DNA of 64,000 bases from JAIQET01 sp035542575 (lineage in GTDB: Bacteria > Acidobacteriota > Terriglobia > Terriglobales > Acidobacteriaceae): assembly GCA_035542575.1 (NCBI GenBank), contig DATKLE010000098.1, positions 38,329-102,328 of the forward strand. Direction: 5' to 3'. Position numbers and translations under genes: made by a program. Below, in pieces: positions 24,878 to 34,400 of this stretch. Each line of letters opens with the position of its first letter. Position 1 is the stretch's first letter. Under the pieces are notes generated by a model. That model ran no database searches. It worked only from the letters and a program-made list of their open reading frames with translations, and was not told where the DNA came from.

Positions 24878-25270
24878 CTATCGGCTTGTATCGAATCGGT
24901 AGAAGACCCAGGGCTCAGTACGGATATAGCCCGCCCGTCCGGCAGCTGCTTCAATCTTTTGCCGCAAAGCGGTCAGCACCCGCAGAAATTGCGTTTGCCG
25001 CACCTCATGCTCTCCCCATCGCGTGTTCAGCTGGGTGCTCGGCGTAACCACTCTCCGGGGATGCCCTGCCAAGAACACCAGCATGTCGAACTCTTCGGAG
25101 GTAAGCTCGATCTGGCGGCCGCGCACGGTGACTTGGTGAGCTTGCAAATCGATGTGAAAATCGCCCGTATCGATGACTTCATTCTGCGGCTCGGGCCGCG
25201 CTTCGGGCGCCCGCCGCAGCAGGTTCCCGAGCCGACCTGTGAGCTGCCTGACGTTCAACGAACTTGCCAT
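24878..25270 (-). CDS. Receiver-less KdpE-like winged-helix regulator
   Basis: A 130-residue protein that is only an OmpR/PhoB-type DNA-binding domain. After about 30 residues of linker, residues 35-130 align without gaps to the C-terminal domain of the neighbouring KdpE and are close to half identical (shared TGDF/LGDF, VTVRGR, LRV, TEPWV, YRF). The receiver domain and its phospho-Asp are missing. The start ATG 25270 has AAGGAAACT just upstream. It lies between two KdpE-box-like arrays and so may compete with or assist KdpE. It is an apparent partial duplication of kdpE. Confidence 0.82.
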   Translation of the reverse strand: MASSLNVRQLTGRLGNLLRRAPEARPEPQNEVIDTGDFHIDLQAHQVTVRGRQIELTSEEFDMLVFLAGHPRRVVTPSTQLNTRWGEHEVRQTQFLRVLTALRQKIEAAAGRAGYIRTEPWVFYRFDTSR

Positions 25271-25358
25271 AGTTTCCTTCCGCCGTTCTTTCCTTGCGCA
25301 GCCCGATGTAGAAGTTCAGCATCAACAAAACCAGATTGACGATCGCGACTACGACCAT
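25179..25358 (-). CDS. Small membrane protein overlapping the regulator gene
   Basis: A 59-residue frame from ATG 25358, with GAGAGGAG 5-8 bp upstream. It has one N-terminal membrane helix (VVVAIVNLVLLMLNFYIGL), then a charged segment and an Ala/Arg-rich tail that overlaps the regulator gene by 92 bp in another frame. The helix and ribosome site favour translation; the long overlap argues for caution. It would be the first product made from box array B. Confidence 0.45.
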   Translation of the reverse strand: MVVVAIVNLVLLMLNFYIGLRKERTAEGNYGKFVERQAAHRSAREPAAAGARSAARAAE

Positions 25359-25428
25359 CCACGCTCCTCTCGGCTGGACTGCCTGGGGCGTCCCTTGCCC
25401 GCCCAGCCTCAATTCATTGGATACCTGG

Positions 25429-25472
25429 AGTCGTAAGGAATGAATAAAGAGTTCGTAGAATGTTCGTAAGCG
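25429..25472 (-). promoter_or_regulatory. Candidate KdpE-box array B (four 11-bp repeats)
   Basis: Four 11-bp units in phase: AGTCGTAAGGA, ATGAATAAAGA, GTTCGTAGAAT, GTTCGTAAGCG. The last two match the strong pair of array A (GTTCRTARA). The array lies 23 bp after the kdpE stop and 71 bp before the small membrane protein/regulator pair. Confidence 0.6.
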
Positions 25473-25495
25473 GCGGGATACTCAAAACAAGGGTG

Positions 25496-26200
25496 TTATT
25501 CGCCCGGTTCGAAGCGATAGCCGACCCAGGGCTCGGTGACAATGTAGCGGGGAGACGAGGCGTCGAACTCCAGCTTCTTCCGTAGTTGGCCGACAAAGAC
25601 GCGCAGATATTCCACTTGTTCCGTGCTTTGTCCGCCCCAGACCGCCCCGAGAAGCGCTCGGTGGGTGATGACTTTGCCCGGATTCCGAGCAAGATGAACC
25701 AGCAGGTCAAATTCCTTGGGGGTGAGGTGCACCTCTCGCCCGCGGACTGTCACTCGATGTGCCGGCTGATCAATACGGAAATCTCCCAGCTCAATCAGCG
25801 CAGCCAGCTCCTCTGCCGCGGGCACACGGCGCAGGTTAGCGCGCACCCGGGCCAGCAGTTCCTCAATACTGAACGGCTTGGTGACGTAGTCGTCCGCCCC
25901 GGCATCGAGCGCCTGCACCTTGGTCCTCTCTTCCCCCCGCACGGAAAGTACGATGATGGGAAACTTCTCCTTGGGACGCAGCCGGCGGCAGAGCTCCAAG
26001 CCATCCATGTTGGGCATGGACAGATCCGTAATCACAAGGTCTGGCGTCCAGTCTTTCATGATCTCCAGGGCCATCTCACCATCACCGGCCACGCGAATGT
26101 CGTAACCCTGGCTGGACAAACTGGTGCGCAGCACGCGGGTGATCTGAGCTTCGTCATCCACGACAAGAATGCGGCGGTGCTCGCTCGGGCCGCTGGTCAC
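25496..26200 (-). CDS. kdpE: Response regulator KdpE
   Basis: A 234-residue OmpR-family regulator. The receiver (1-120) has the acidic pair DD15-16, phospho-acceptor Asp59 (LVITDLSMPNMDG), a Ser in SVRG in place of the usual Thr region, and KPF Lys. The winged helix (about 130-230) ends in YIVTEPWVGYRFEPGE, typical of KdpE. Its start overlaps the stop of the sensor gene (ATGA). It should activate the kdp genes under K+ limitation or osmotic stress. Confidence 0.95.
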   Translation of the reverse strand: MTSGPSEHRRILVVDDEAQITRVLRTSLSSQGYDIRVAGDGEMALEIMKDWTPDLVITDLSMPNMDGLELCRRLRPKEKFPIIVLSVRGEERTKVQALDAGADDYVTKPFSIEELLARVRANLRRVPAAEELAALIELGDFRIDQPAHRVTVRGREVHLTPKEFDLLVHLARNPGKVITHRALLGAVWGGQSTEQVEYLRVFVGQLRKKLEFDASSPRYIVTEPWVGYRFEPGE

Positions 26201-27318
26201 GACGGCTCCTGGGTGACAATGTGCACATCCACCGCGGGAGAGTCCCGCAGAAACTTGTGGATCGCTGAAAGATAAAAGTACCGTCTCCAGCCCCGTGTCG
26301 CCGACCGCCCAAAGACCACCTGGGTGACGTGCTTCTCGCGGACGAATTGCGCCACTGCTTCGGCCACGCTGTTGCCCGTGACCCGGGCTATCGTCGCTCC
26401 AACGTTCTCAGCAAAGTGAATGTTGGCTGCCAGGCTTTTCTGGTTGGCCTCGCTCGTGTCCTGCCCCATGTCGACGTACACCACGTAGAGTTCGCCATCC
26501 ATGGCCTGTGCCATGCGCGCGCCTCGGGCAATCAGATACTGGGCCGCGGGATTGGAACTGATGCACACCACGATGCGCTCCCGCACGGCCACGGTGCGCC
26601 CCGGCTGCTCCTTCTCCCGGAAGGTTTCCAGGCTGCGGTCCACCGCCTGCGCCACCTGCCGCAACGCCAGCTCCCGCAGCGGAATTAGATTCCCGGGCCG
26701 AAAGAAGTTCCCCAGCGCCCGCTCCACGCGCTCCAGCGGATAGATGTCTCCGCGGCGCATGCGCGCTTGCAGCGCCTCCGGAGTCAGATCCGCCATGACC
26801 ACTTCGTCCACCCGCTTCAGCACCCAGTCCGGAACCGTCTCCCGCACGGTGATTCCGGCGATGCTTTGCACCATGGGCGTAATGCTCTCCACATGCTGAA
26901 TGTTCATGGTGGAGAGCACGTCAATCCCCGCATCCAGCAACTCAAAGACGTCTTCGTAGCGTTTGCGGTGCTTGCTGCCCTCCATGTTGGTGTGCGCCAG
27001 TTCGTCCACCAGCACCACCTGCGGCTTGCGCGCCAGAATCGCGTCCACATCCATTTCTTCGAATACCGCGCCTTTGTATTCCAGCTTCTTGCGCGGAACC
27101 GCCTCGATCTGCGTGGCCAGGTCCGCCACCGCCTTGCGCCCGTGAGTTTCCACCACCCCGATAACCACGTCTTCCGCGCGGCTGTGGCGGCGCACCGCCT
27201 CGCTCAACATGTTGTAGGTTTTTCCCACACCCGGGGCGTAGCCCAGGAAGAGCTTGAATACCCCTCCCTTCTTGGAGGGCTGCGCCTCCTCCAGCCATTG
27301 CTCCGGGGTCTTCGTCAT
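26197..27318 (-). CDS. KdpD N-terminal sensor half (KdpD + USP domains)
   Basis: A 373-residue protein equal to the cytosolic N-terminal part of KdpD only. Residues about 15-225 are the KdpD domain with Walker A (GYAPGVGKT) and Walker B-like VVLVDELAHTN. Residues about 245-370 are a universal-stress-protein domain (RIVVCISSNPAAQYLIARGARMA). There are no membrane helices and no kinase core. It overlaps kdpE by 4 bp. The missing C-terminal half is encoded divergently 36 bp away. In E. coli this region senses intracellular signals and controls the kinase/phosphatase balance, so here it presumably acts in trans. Confidence 0.9.
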   Translation of the reverse strand: MTKTPEQWLEEAQPSKKGGVFKLFLGYAPGVGKTYNMLSEAVRRHSRAEDVVIGVVETHGRKAVADLATQIEAVPRKKLEYKGAVFEEMDVDAILARKPQVVLVDELAHTNMEGSKHRKRYEDVFELLDAGIDVLSTMNIQHVESITPMVQSIAGITVRETVPDWVLKRVDEVVMADLTPEALQARMRRGDIYPLERVERALGNFFRPGNLIPLRELALRQVAQAVDRSLETFREKEQPGRTVAVRERIVVCISSNPAAQYLIARGARMAQAMDGELYVVYVDMGQDTSEANQKSLAANIHFAENVGATIARVTGNSVAEAVAQFVREKHVTQVVFGRSATRGWRRYFYLSAIHKFLRDSPAVDVHIVTQEPS

Positions 27319-27354
27319 CGCGGCTATTGTCGTTGATACAGACCTGAGTTGTCG

Positions 27355-28812
27355 ATGTCAGCTACAATCCCTTGCGTGCAACAGCCCGTGCAGAAAGCGG
27401 TGCGTTACCTCATCTCGGCCGTCGTAGTGTTTGCCATCGTGCTGGCCTATCACGAGCTGATCAGGGTCAACCCCACTACCGTTGCGCTCACCTTTCTTCT
27501 GGCCGTCCTGGTGGTTTCGACAGTCTGGGGCCTGCGCTATGCTGTGTTCCTGGCGGTGATAGCTACCCTCGCCTTCAACTACTTCTTTCTGCCGCCGGTG
27601 CACACCTTCACCATCGCCGATCCCCAGAACTGGGCAGCTCTTTTCGCCTTCCTGGCCACGGCTGTGATCGCCAGTCAACTTTCCGAACGCGCCCGTCGCG
27701 AAGCCCTCAATGCCAACCAGCGCCGCCGCGAGGTCGAGCGCCTGTACGCCTTCAGCCAGCAATTGCTCTCCACCGATCGTCTGGCCGAACTTCTCAATGC
27801 CATCCCTCGCTACATCGCGGAGTGCTTTGGGGTAAAGGCCGCCGCCATCTGGCTGCCCACGCGTCCGGACGTCTACCGCTCCGGATCGGACATTGGCGGG
27901 TTGGAGACCCATGATCTGCAGGTGGTATGCAGCCGGGGAGAACCCAAGTTCGATCCCCAGAACCAGATTTCCTTTGTGCCACTGCGCATGGGAGTTCGAG
28001 TGGTGGGCAGCTTCGGCATCTCCGGAGCGACCTTCTCCCGCGAAACCCTGGAAGCCATGAGCGGCCTCATCGCCACGGCCGTAGAGCGCGCAGGCGCCAT
28101 TGAAAAGCTGGGCCGCGCCGAAGCTGCTCGCGAAAGCGAGCAACTGCGCTCGGTTCTGCTCGATTCTGTGACGCATGAGTTCCGCACGCCGCTCACGGCC
28201 ATCAAGGCGTCGGCCACTTCCATGCTCTCAAACCCTGCCCTTGACGAAGAGCAGCGCCGGGAGCTGCTCACGGTGATCAATGAGGAAAGCGACCGCCTGA
28301 ACCGGCTGGTCGGAGAAGCTGCGGAGATGGCGCAGCTCGACGCCAACAAAGTCGAGCTGCACCTGGAAGCGCATCGCATCCAGGCAGTGGTGGAGCACGC
28401 CCTCAAGGAATGCAAACCACTGCTGGGCCAGCATCCGGTCGAGGTCCACATCGCCGCCGACTTACCTCCCGCCCGTATGGACGTGGCCCGCATCAGTGAG
28501 GTCCTGACCCACTTGCTGGAAAACGCCGCCAAGTATTCCTCCCCCGATTGTCTCATCCACATCACCGCCGAGGTCAAGAATCGCATGCTCATGACCAGCG
28601 TCGCCGACCGCGGCCCGGGTATTGATGACTTCGAGCAGTCCTTGATCTTCGACAAGTTCTACCGCGGCCGCGACCAACGCATGCAGATCCAGGGCACAGG
28701 AATGGGCCTGGCCATCGCCAAAGCCATCGTGGAAGCCCATGGAGGCCAGATCGGAGTCACCAGCCAGCGCGGACACGGATCAGTGTTCTACTTCACCCTG
28801 CCGCTGGCGTGA
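27355..28812 (+). CDS. Sensor histidine kinase, KdpD membrane and kinase half
   Basis: A 485-residue kinase. It has four membrane helices of the KdpD DUF4118 type (about 20-105), a GAF-like domain (about 135-255), HisKA with phospho-His in SVTHEFRTPLTAIKA, and a HATPase with HLLENAAKYSS, DRGPGIDDFEQSLIFDKFYRG and GTGMGLAIAKAIVEAHGG. With the divergent 373-residue half it totals 858 residues, close to the 894 of intact E. coli KdpD. I chose ATG 27355; a TTG lies 6 bp upstream. It should phosphorylate KdpE encoded on the other strand. Confidence 0.9.
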   Translation: MSATIPCVQQPVQKAVRYLISAVVVFAIVLAYHELIRVNPTTVALTFLLAVLVVSTVWGLRYAVFLAVIATLAFNYFFLPPVHTFTIADPQNWAALFAFLATAVIASQLSERARREALNANQRRREVERLYAFSQQLLSTDRLAELLNAIPRYIAECFGVKAAAIWLPTRPDVYRSGSDIGGLETHDLQVVCSRGEPKFDPQNQISFVPLRMGVRVVGSFGISGATFSRETLEAMSGLIATAVERAGAIEKLGRAEAARESEQLRSVLLDSVTHEFRTPLTAIKASATSMLSNPALDEEQRRELLTVINEESDRLNRLVGEAAEMAQLDANKVELHLEAHRIQAVVEHALKECKPLLGQHPVEVHIAADLPPARMDVARISEVLTHLLENAAKYSSPDCLIHITAEVKNRMLMTSVADRGPGIDDFEQSLIFDKFYRGRDQRMQIQGTGMGLAIAKAIVEAHGGQIGVTSQRGHGSVFYFTLPLA

Positions 28813-28912
28813 AGTTCCGAGCCTCCTTATCCGCAGCTACCCGATGTTCCGGAGCCCACGAAGGGCTTGGGGGTGCAGCGCTACAGCTGCTAAATTGTGG
28901 TTGAGAAGGAAG

Positions 28913-28946
28913 CGCGGCTTCAGCCGCGGGGTCACTGGTTTTCTTT
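28913..28946. terminator. Hairpin with T-rich tail between convergent genes
   Basis: CGCGGCT/AGCCGCG around a TTCA-type loop (28913-28928) forms a stem of 6-7 bp, followed by TGGTTTTCTTTT. It sits between the kinase gene and the convergent secreted-repeat gene. Similar GCGGCTTCAGCCGC hairpins are, from memory, frequent intergenic repeats in Acidobacteria. Confidence 0.5.
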
Positions 28947-28950
28947 TGCC

Positions 28951-30123
28951 CTAACGAGGTGGGGCTGAAGTTGCCGGAGCGGCGATCTTCGTATCCACCT
29001 GCACCGCCGCCGGATTGTCCGTCTTGCCCATATCCACCCACACTGCACCCAGCGATCCGGTTGAGCCCAGCGACAAAACCGTTCGCTGCTCCGACGCCGG
29101 CCCGTTCACCCCCGGCCGCACAATATCGATGGTCTTTTGCGTCACCCGCGGGCTGTCCCCGGGATTGCCCGGATTGCGCTCTTCCACATTCCCCTCGGTA
29201 GTCTTTCCCCCGTCGCCGCGTTTGCGCTCGACCGTAACCTCTCTCCGCACCAACTTTAAGCTGCCATCCCCCGCCGTTCCTGGCAGGTCGGTGGAATACG
29301 TCTCGACCGTTTCCTTTTGCTCCCCTAAAGCGCCTGGCGATGCCTTGCTCACCGTCCGCTCGACCACGGCCAGTTTCCCGTCATTGTCCGGACGCAGCAC
29401 GCTCTCTTCTTTACTCTGTTGCGGCCCGCCCTCCTCAGTGATGGTCCCCTGCCGCACCTCCATCACCTGCATGTTGCCCGCCCCATCGGGCAGGGACGTG
29501 GATTTCCTGTACTCCACACTGTGATCGCTCCTCGTAGTCTGGCGCTCGTCCATCTGCATGGACGTCGTCAGCCCCCCGTTCACATCCGGACTCAACACCG
29601 TGGTCCGCGTTTCCTGCACGCTGGGACTAACCTGCCGGGTGTTCTGAATCTCGCGCCGCACCAGCTGCAGTCCCCCGTTTACGTCGGGGTTGGAAATGTT
29701 GCGCACCACCCTCTGCCCGCCGCCCGGCAGCGCGCGCGTCTCTTCCTCCGTCACCTGTACTAGCGTCTTCCGGCCATCGGCATCCCTGCCGTAGGTGCGC
29801 TCAACGGTGCGGGTGGTGGACCCGTCCACTTTGATCGATTCCCGCTCCACATCGAGATAGGGCACATACTGGCCGTCCATGCCGACCCGCTCCAGGGTCT
29901 GCCTATCCACCGTGCGGCCGTTTGCTTCTGTGTGCTTGGTGCTGCTGCGGGTCGGATTCAGGTTGCCTGACGTGCTCTGCTGCTGGCTGCTGGTGCTCCA
30001 CGATTGGCTGGTGTCGCCCGCTCCCGCTTCGGTTCCGCCTTGAGCACGAGCCGGCGCCGCCCAAGCGAGGCTCAGTATCAGTCCAGCAATGAGAGCAGAT
30101 ACTTTGAGACCTGAAGAAGACAT
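28951..30123 (-). CDS. Secreted protein with degenerate PDVNGGL repeats
   Basis: A 390-residue exported protein of unknown function. Signal peptide (LKVSALIAGLILSLAWAAPARAQ), a Ser/Gln/Thr-rich segment, then about seven degenerate units of roughly 40 residues. Each carries a turn such as SNPDVNGGLQLV, LSPDVNGGLTT, LRPDNDGKLAVVER or IVRPGVNGPASE followed by charged beta-like strands (RREIQNTR, VRREVTVERKR). The pattern suggests a beta-solenoid or fibre. ATG 30123 follows GGGGG. It starts 21 bp downstream of the leuS stop and may be cotranscribed with it. Confidence 0.7.
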   Translation of the reverse strand: MSSSGLKVSALIAGLILSLAWAAPARAQGGTEAGAGDTSQSWSTSSQQQSTSGNLNPTRSSTKHTEANGRTVDRQTLERVGMDGQYVPYLDVERESIKVDGSTTRTVERTYGRDADGRKTLVQVTEEETRALPGGGQRVVRNISNPDVNGGLQLVRREIQNTRQVSPSVQETRTTVLSPDVNGGLTTSMQMDERQTTRSDHSVEYRKSTSLPDGAGNMQVMEVRQGTITEEGGPQQSKEESVLRPDNDGKLAVVERTVSKASPGALGEQKETVETYSTDLPGTAGDGSLKLVRREVTVERKRGDGGKTTEGNVEERNPGNPGDSPRVTQKTIDIVRPGVNGPASEQRTVLSLGSTGSLGAVWVDMGKTDNPAAVQVDTKIAAPATSAPPR

Positions 30124-30144
30124 CCACAACCCCCGCGAAGTGCT

Positions 30145-32691
<2,547 letters not shown>

Positions 32692-32781
32692 AGGTGCAAT
32701 CTTGTGGATACGGGACAAACGTTGATTTTACAACGAACGCGAATCTGCGAGGCTTGTGTGACGCGGGCGCCGTGGCCCTAA

Positions 32782-33048
32782 TCAGCGGTAAACGTCCTTG
32801 CGGTGGCCTACCGCGAGCAATAGCACCGTGACCTTCTCGTTCTGAATGTCGCAAATCAGCCGGTAGTCACCAACTCGGTATCTCCAGAGGCCACGTCTGT
32901 CACCATGGAGCAGCTTCCCCCATTGCCGGGGATTCTCAGCAGGCTGCACCCGCTCGCGAAGAAAACGAATGATGGATCCCTGAGCGACGCGGTCGAGTCT
33001 CTTGATTTGCTTTGCGGCGGTACGGGTGATCTCAATCGTCCAGGCCAA
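32782..33048 (-). CDS. RelE/ParE-family toxin
   Basis: An 88-residue toxin of the RelE/ParE superfamily. Conserved features: WTIEITRTAAKQIKRLD at the N-terminus, a helix IIRFLRERVQ, and the C-terminal strands GLWRYRVGDYRLICDIQNEKVTVLLLAVGHRKDVY, including the typical YRVGDYRLIC and GHR..VY signatures. TTG 33048 is the best start, overlapping the antitoxin gene by 17 bp. It should cleave ribosome-bound mRNA if RelE-like. Confidence 0.88.
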   Translation of the reverse strand: MAWTIEITRTAAKQIKRLDRVAQGSIIRFLRERVQPAENPRQWGKLLHGDRRGLWRYRVGDYRLICDIQNEKVTVLLLAVGHRKDVYR

Positions 33049-33244
33049 GCCGCCGCTCCAGCTCTGCGAGCGTGATGGTAGGTTCGCGCCGCTCCAACGC
33101 GGCAATGCCTTTCAGATAGTCTTCGCGGTCTTCCAGATACTGCCGGATGGCCTCGCGCGCGTAATAGCTCTTGCTGCGGCCGGTCTCCCTGGCCAGAGAC
33201 TCCAGCTTTTGCTCGAGTTCGGGTTCAAGTCGAATGCCTAACAT
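33032..33244 (-). CDS. Ribbon-helix-helix antitoxin (RelB/ParD-type)
   Basis: A 70-residue antitoxin. The N-terminus (MLGIRLEPELEQKLESLARETGRS) is an RHH DNA-binding fold; KSYYAREAIRQYLEDREDYLKG continues it; the acidic C-terminus (LAELERRLGLDD) would neutralise the toxin. ATG 33244 is preferred because upstream ATGs at 33256 and 33265 fall at or inside the predicted -10/+1 region. It probably represses its own promoter. Confidence 0.87.
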   Translation of the reverse strand: MLGIRLEPELEQKLESLARETGRSKSYYAREAIRQYLEDREDYLKGIAALERREPTITLAELERRLGLDD

Positions 33245-33247
33245 AGC

Positions 33248-33265
33248 GTTAAACATGTTAAACAT
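33248..33265 (-). promoter_or_regulatory. Tandem 9-bp operator-like repeat of the toxin-antitoxin operon
   Basis: GTTAAACAT occurs twice in direct succession (33248-33256, 33257-33265). It covers the predicted -10 and start site, where an autoregulating RHH antitoxin would bind. Confidence 0.5.
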
Positions 33266-33289
33266 AACACACTCAGGTTGCGGATGCAA
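33261..33289 (-). promoter_or_regulatory. Promoter of the RelE/ParE-type operon
   Basis: On the minus strand TTGCAT (33284-33289), a 17-bp spacer and TATGTT (33261-33266). The distance to ATG 33244 gives a leader of only about 10 nt. Confidence 0.45.
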
Positions 33290-33314
33290 CCCGTCTAGCC
33301 GAGGACGCCTGGCC

Positions 33315-34241
33315 TCACTTTCGCACGAACCGCTTTAGTGCCGCCACATTCCTCCGGTCGTCTCCTGGTGCGTCAATCGGCGTTTCCGCAATGAACGCCG
33401 CACGTGCCAGGCGCGGATCATTCAGCAAACGTCGAAACGGCTCAGGCCCAATGCTTCCCTTCCCGATGTGCTGGTGCCGGTCGAGCTTCGATCCCCGCGC
33501 CGCCTTGGCATCGTTGCAATGCCACACCGGTACGTTCCTCAGGCCAACCGTGCCATCCAAGCGCCTCAGAGTGTCAGCCATCCCTACCTCGTTCACAATG
33601 TCGTAACCCGCCACATGGGTATGGCAGGTATCAATACAGGCAGCGATCGGCACTATACCGCGCAGACGCTCCAGAATCTCCGCCACCTGCTCGAAGCTGC
33701 CACCCAGCGAATACTCCGCCCCGGCCGTGTTCTCAATCAGGATGGTCAGACTGGCATTGGCCAGATCGAGGCCAGTAGCGGCCGCGGCAATGGCGGCCGC
33801 TGTCTGCATCAGGCCTTGCTCTCGGTCCGCGCCCCGGAACGATCCCGGATGCAGCACCAGGTATTCCGCACCCAAAGCCAAGGCCCTCTCAAGTTCGCCG
33901 CGAAAAGCCTTCACGGATTTCTCCAAAAACAGCGGCGTGGTGCTGGCCAGGTTTACCAGATAGTTGGTATGGATCACCAGCGGCTTGAGGTCATACTTCT
34001 CCCGGAGCCGGCGCATCTCGGCATATTGCGCACGGGTCAGCTCATACGGCGCCCACTGGCGCGGGCTGGAAGAGAAAATCTGGAACGTATTGCAGCCCAG
34101 CCGGTATGCCCGCTCGGCCGCGTTCTGCACCCCACCGGCAATCGAGGTATGGATCCCAATGCGCCGCGAGGTGAGCCGTGGCCGACTCTTGGGCGGCGGG
34201 AGCCTGAGGATGTCCTGCTCCTGGGCGATGGACCGGGGCAT
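33315..34241 (-). CDS. nfo: Deoxyribonuclease IV (AP endonuclease)
   Basis: A 308-residue Zn-dependent base-excision repair enzyme. Motifs: GIHTSIAGG, LVLHPGSFRGA, IENTAG, IDTCHTHVAGYDI, VWHCNDAK, DRHQHIGKGSIG and IAETP, giving the His/Glu/Asp metal ligands. An N-terminal extension of about 25 residues precedes the usual start. ATG 34241 is chosen. A much longer frame extends upstream across the divergent aroF and is spurious. Confidence 0.93.
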   Translation of the reverse strand: MPRSIAQEQDILRLPPPKSRPRLTSRRIGIHTSIAGGVQNAAERAYRLGCNTFQIFSSSPRQWAPYELTRAQYAEMRRLREKYDLKPLVIHTNYLVNLASTTPLFLEKSVKAFRGELERALALGAEYLVLHPGSFRGADREQGLMQTAAAIAAAATGLDLANASLTILIENTAGAEYSLGGSFEQVAEILERLRGIVPIAACIDTCHTHVAGYDIVNEVGMADTLRRLDGTVGLRNVPVWHCNDAKAARGSKLDRHQHIGKGSIGPEPFRRLLNDPRLARAAFIAETPIDAPGDDRRNVAALKRFVRK

Positions 34242-34257
34242 CCCGGCAGTATAGCCA

Positions 34258-34347
34258 GTTGCGGCTTGCCGGTTGCGTGTTGCGAGCAAACTGGCACGAA
34301 CTGGCCACAGGCTGGCTTGCAACTCGGTACCCGCAACTCGCTCCCGG
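34258..34347. repeat. Degenerate heptamer tandem repeats between nfo and aroF
   Basis: Four 7-bp units at 34258-34285 (GTTGCGG, CTTGCCG, GTTGCGT, GTTGCGA) and four at 34320-34347 (CAACTCG, GTACCCG, CAACTCG, CTCCCGG). The second set is roughly the inverse of the first. Confidence 0.6.
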
Positions 34348-34400
34348 TTTGCGGCCCACCCGCCTCGGACGATAAACTTACTCTTTCCCGAGGTGGGGAG

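Noticed and set aside
27358..28655. Large minus-strand frames opposite the KdpD kinase half
   Set aside because: They have no recognisable domains and mirror a well-supported kinase gene.
33468..34400. Long plus-strand open frame running into aroF
   Set aside because: It is the antisense of nfo; domain evidence places the aroF start at ATG 34401 behind a strong ribosome site.
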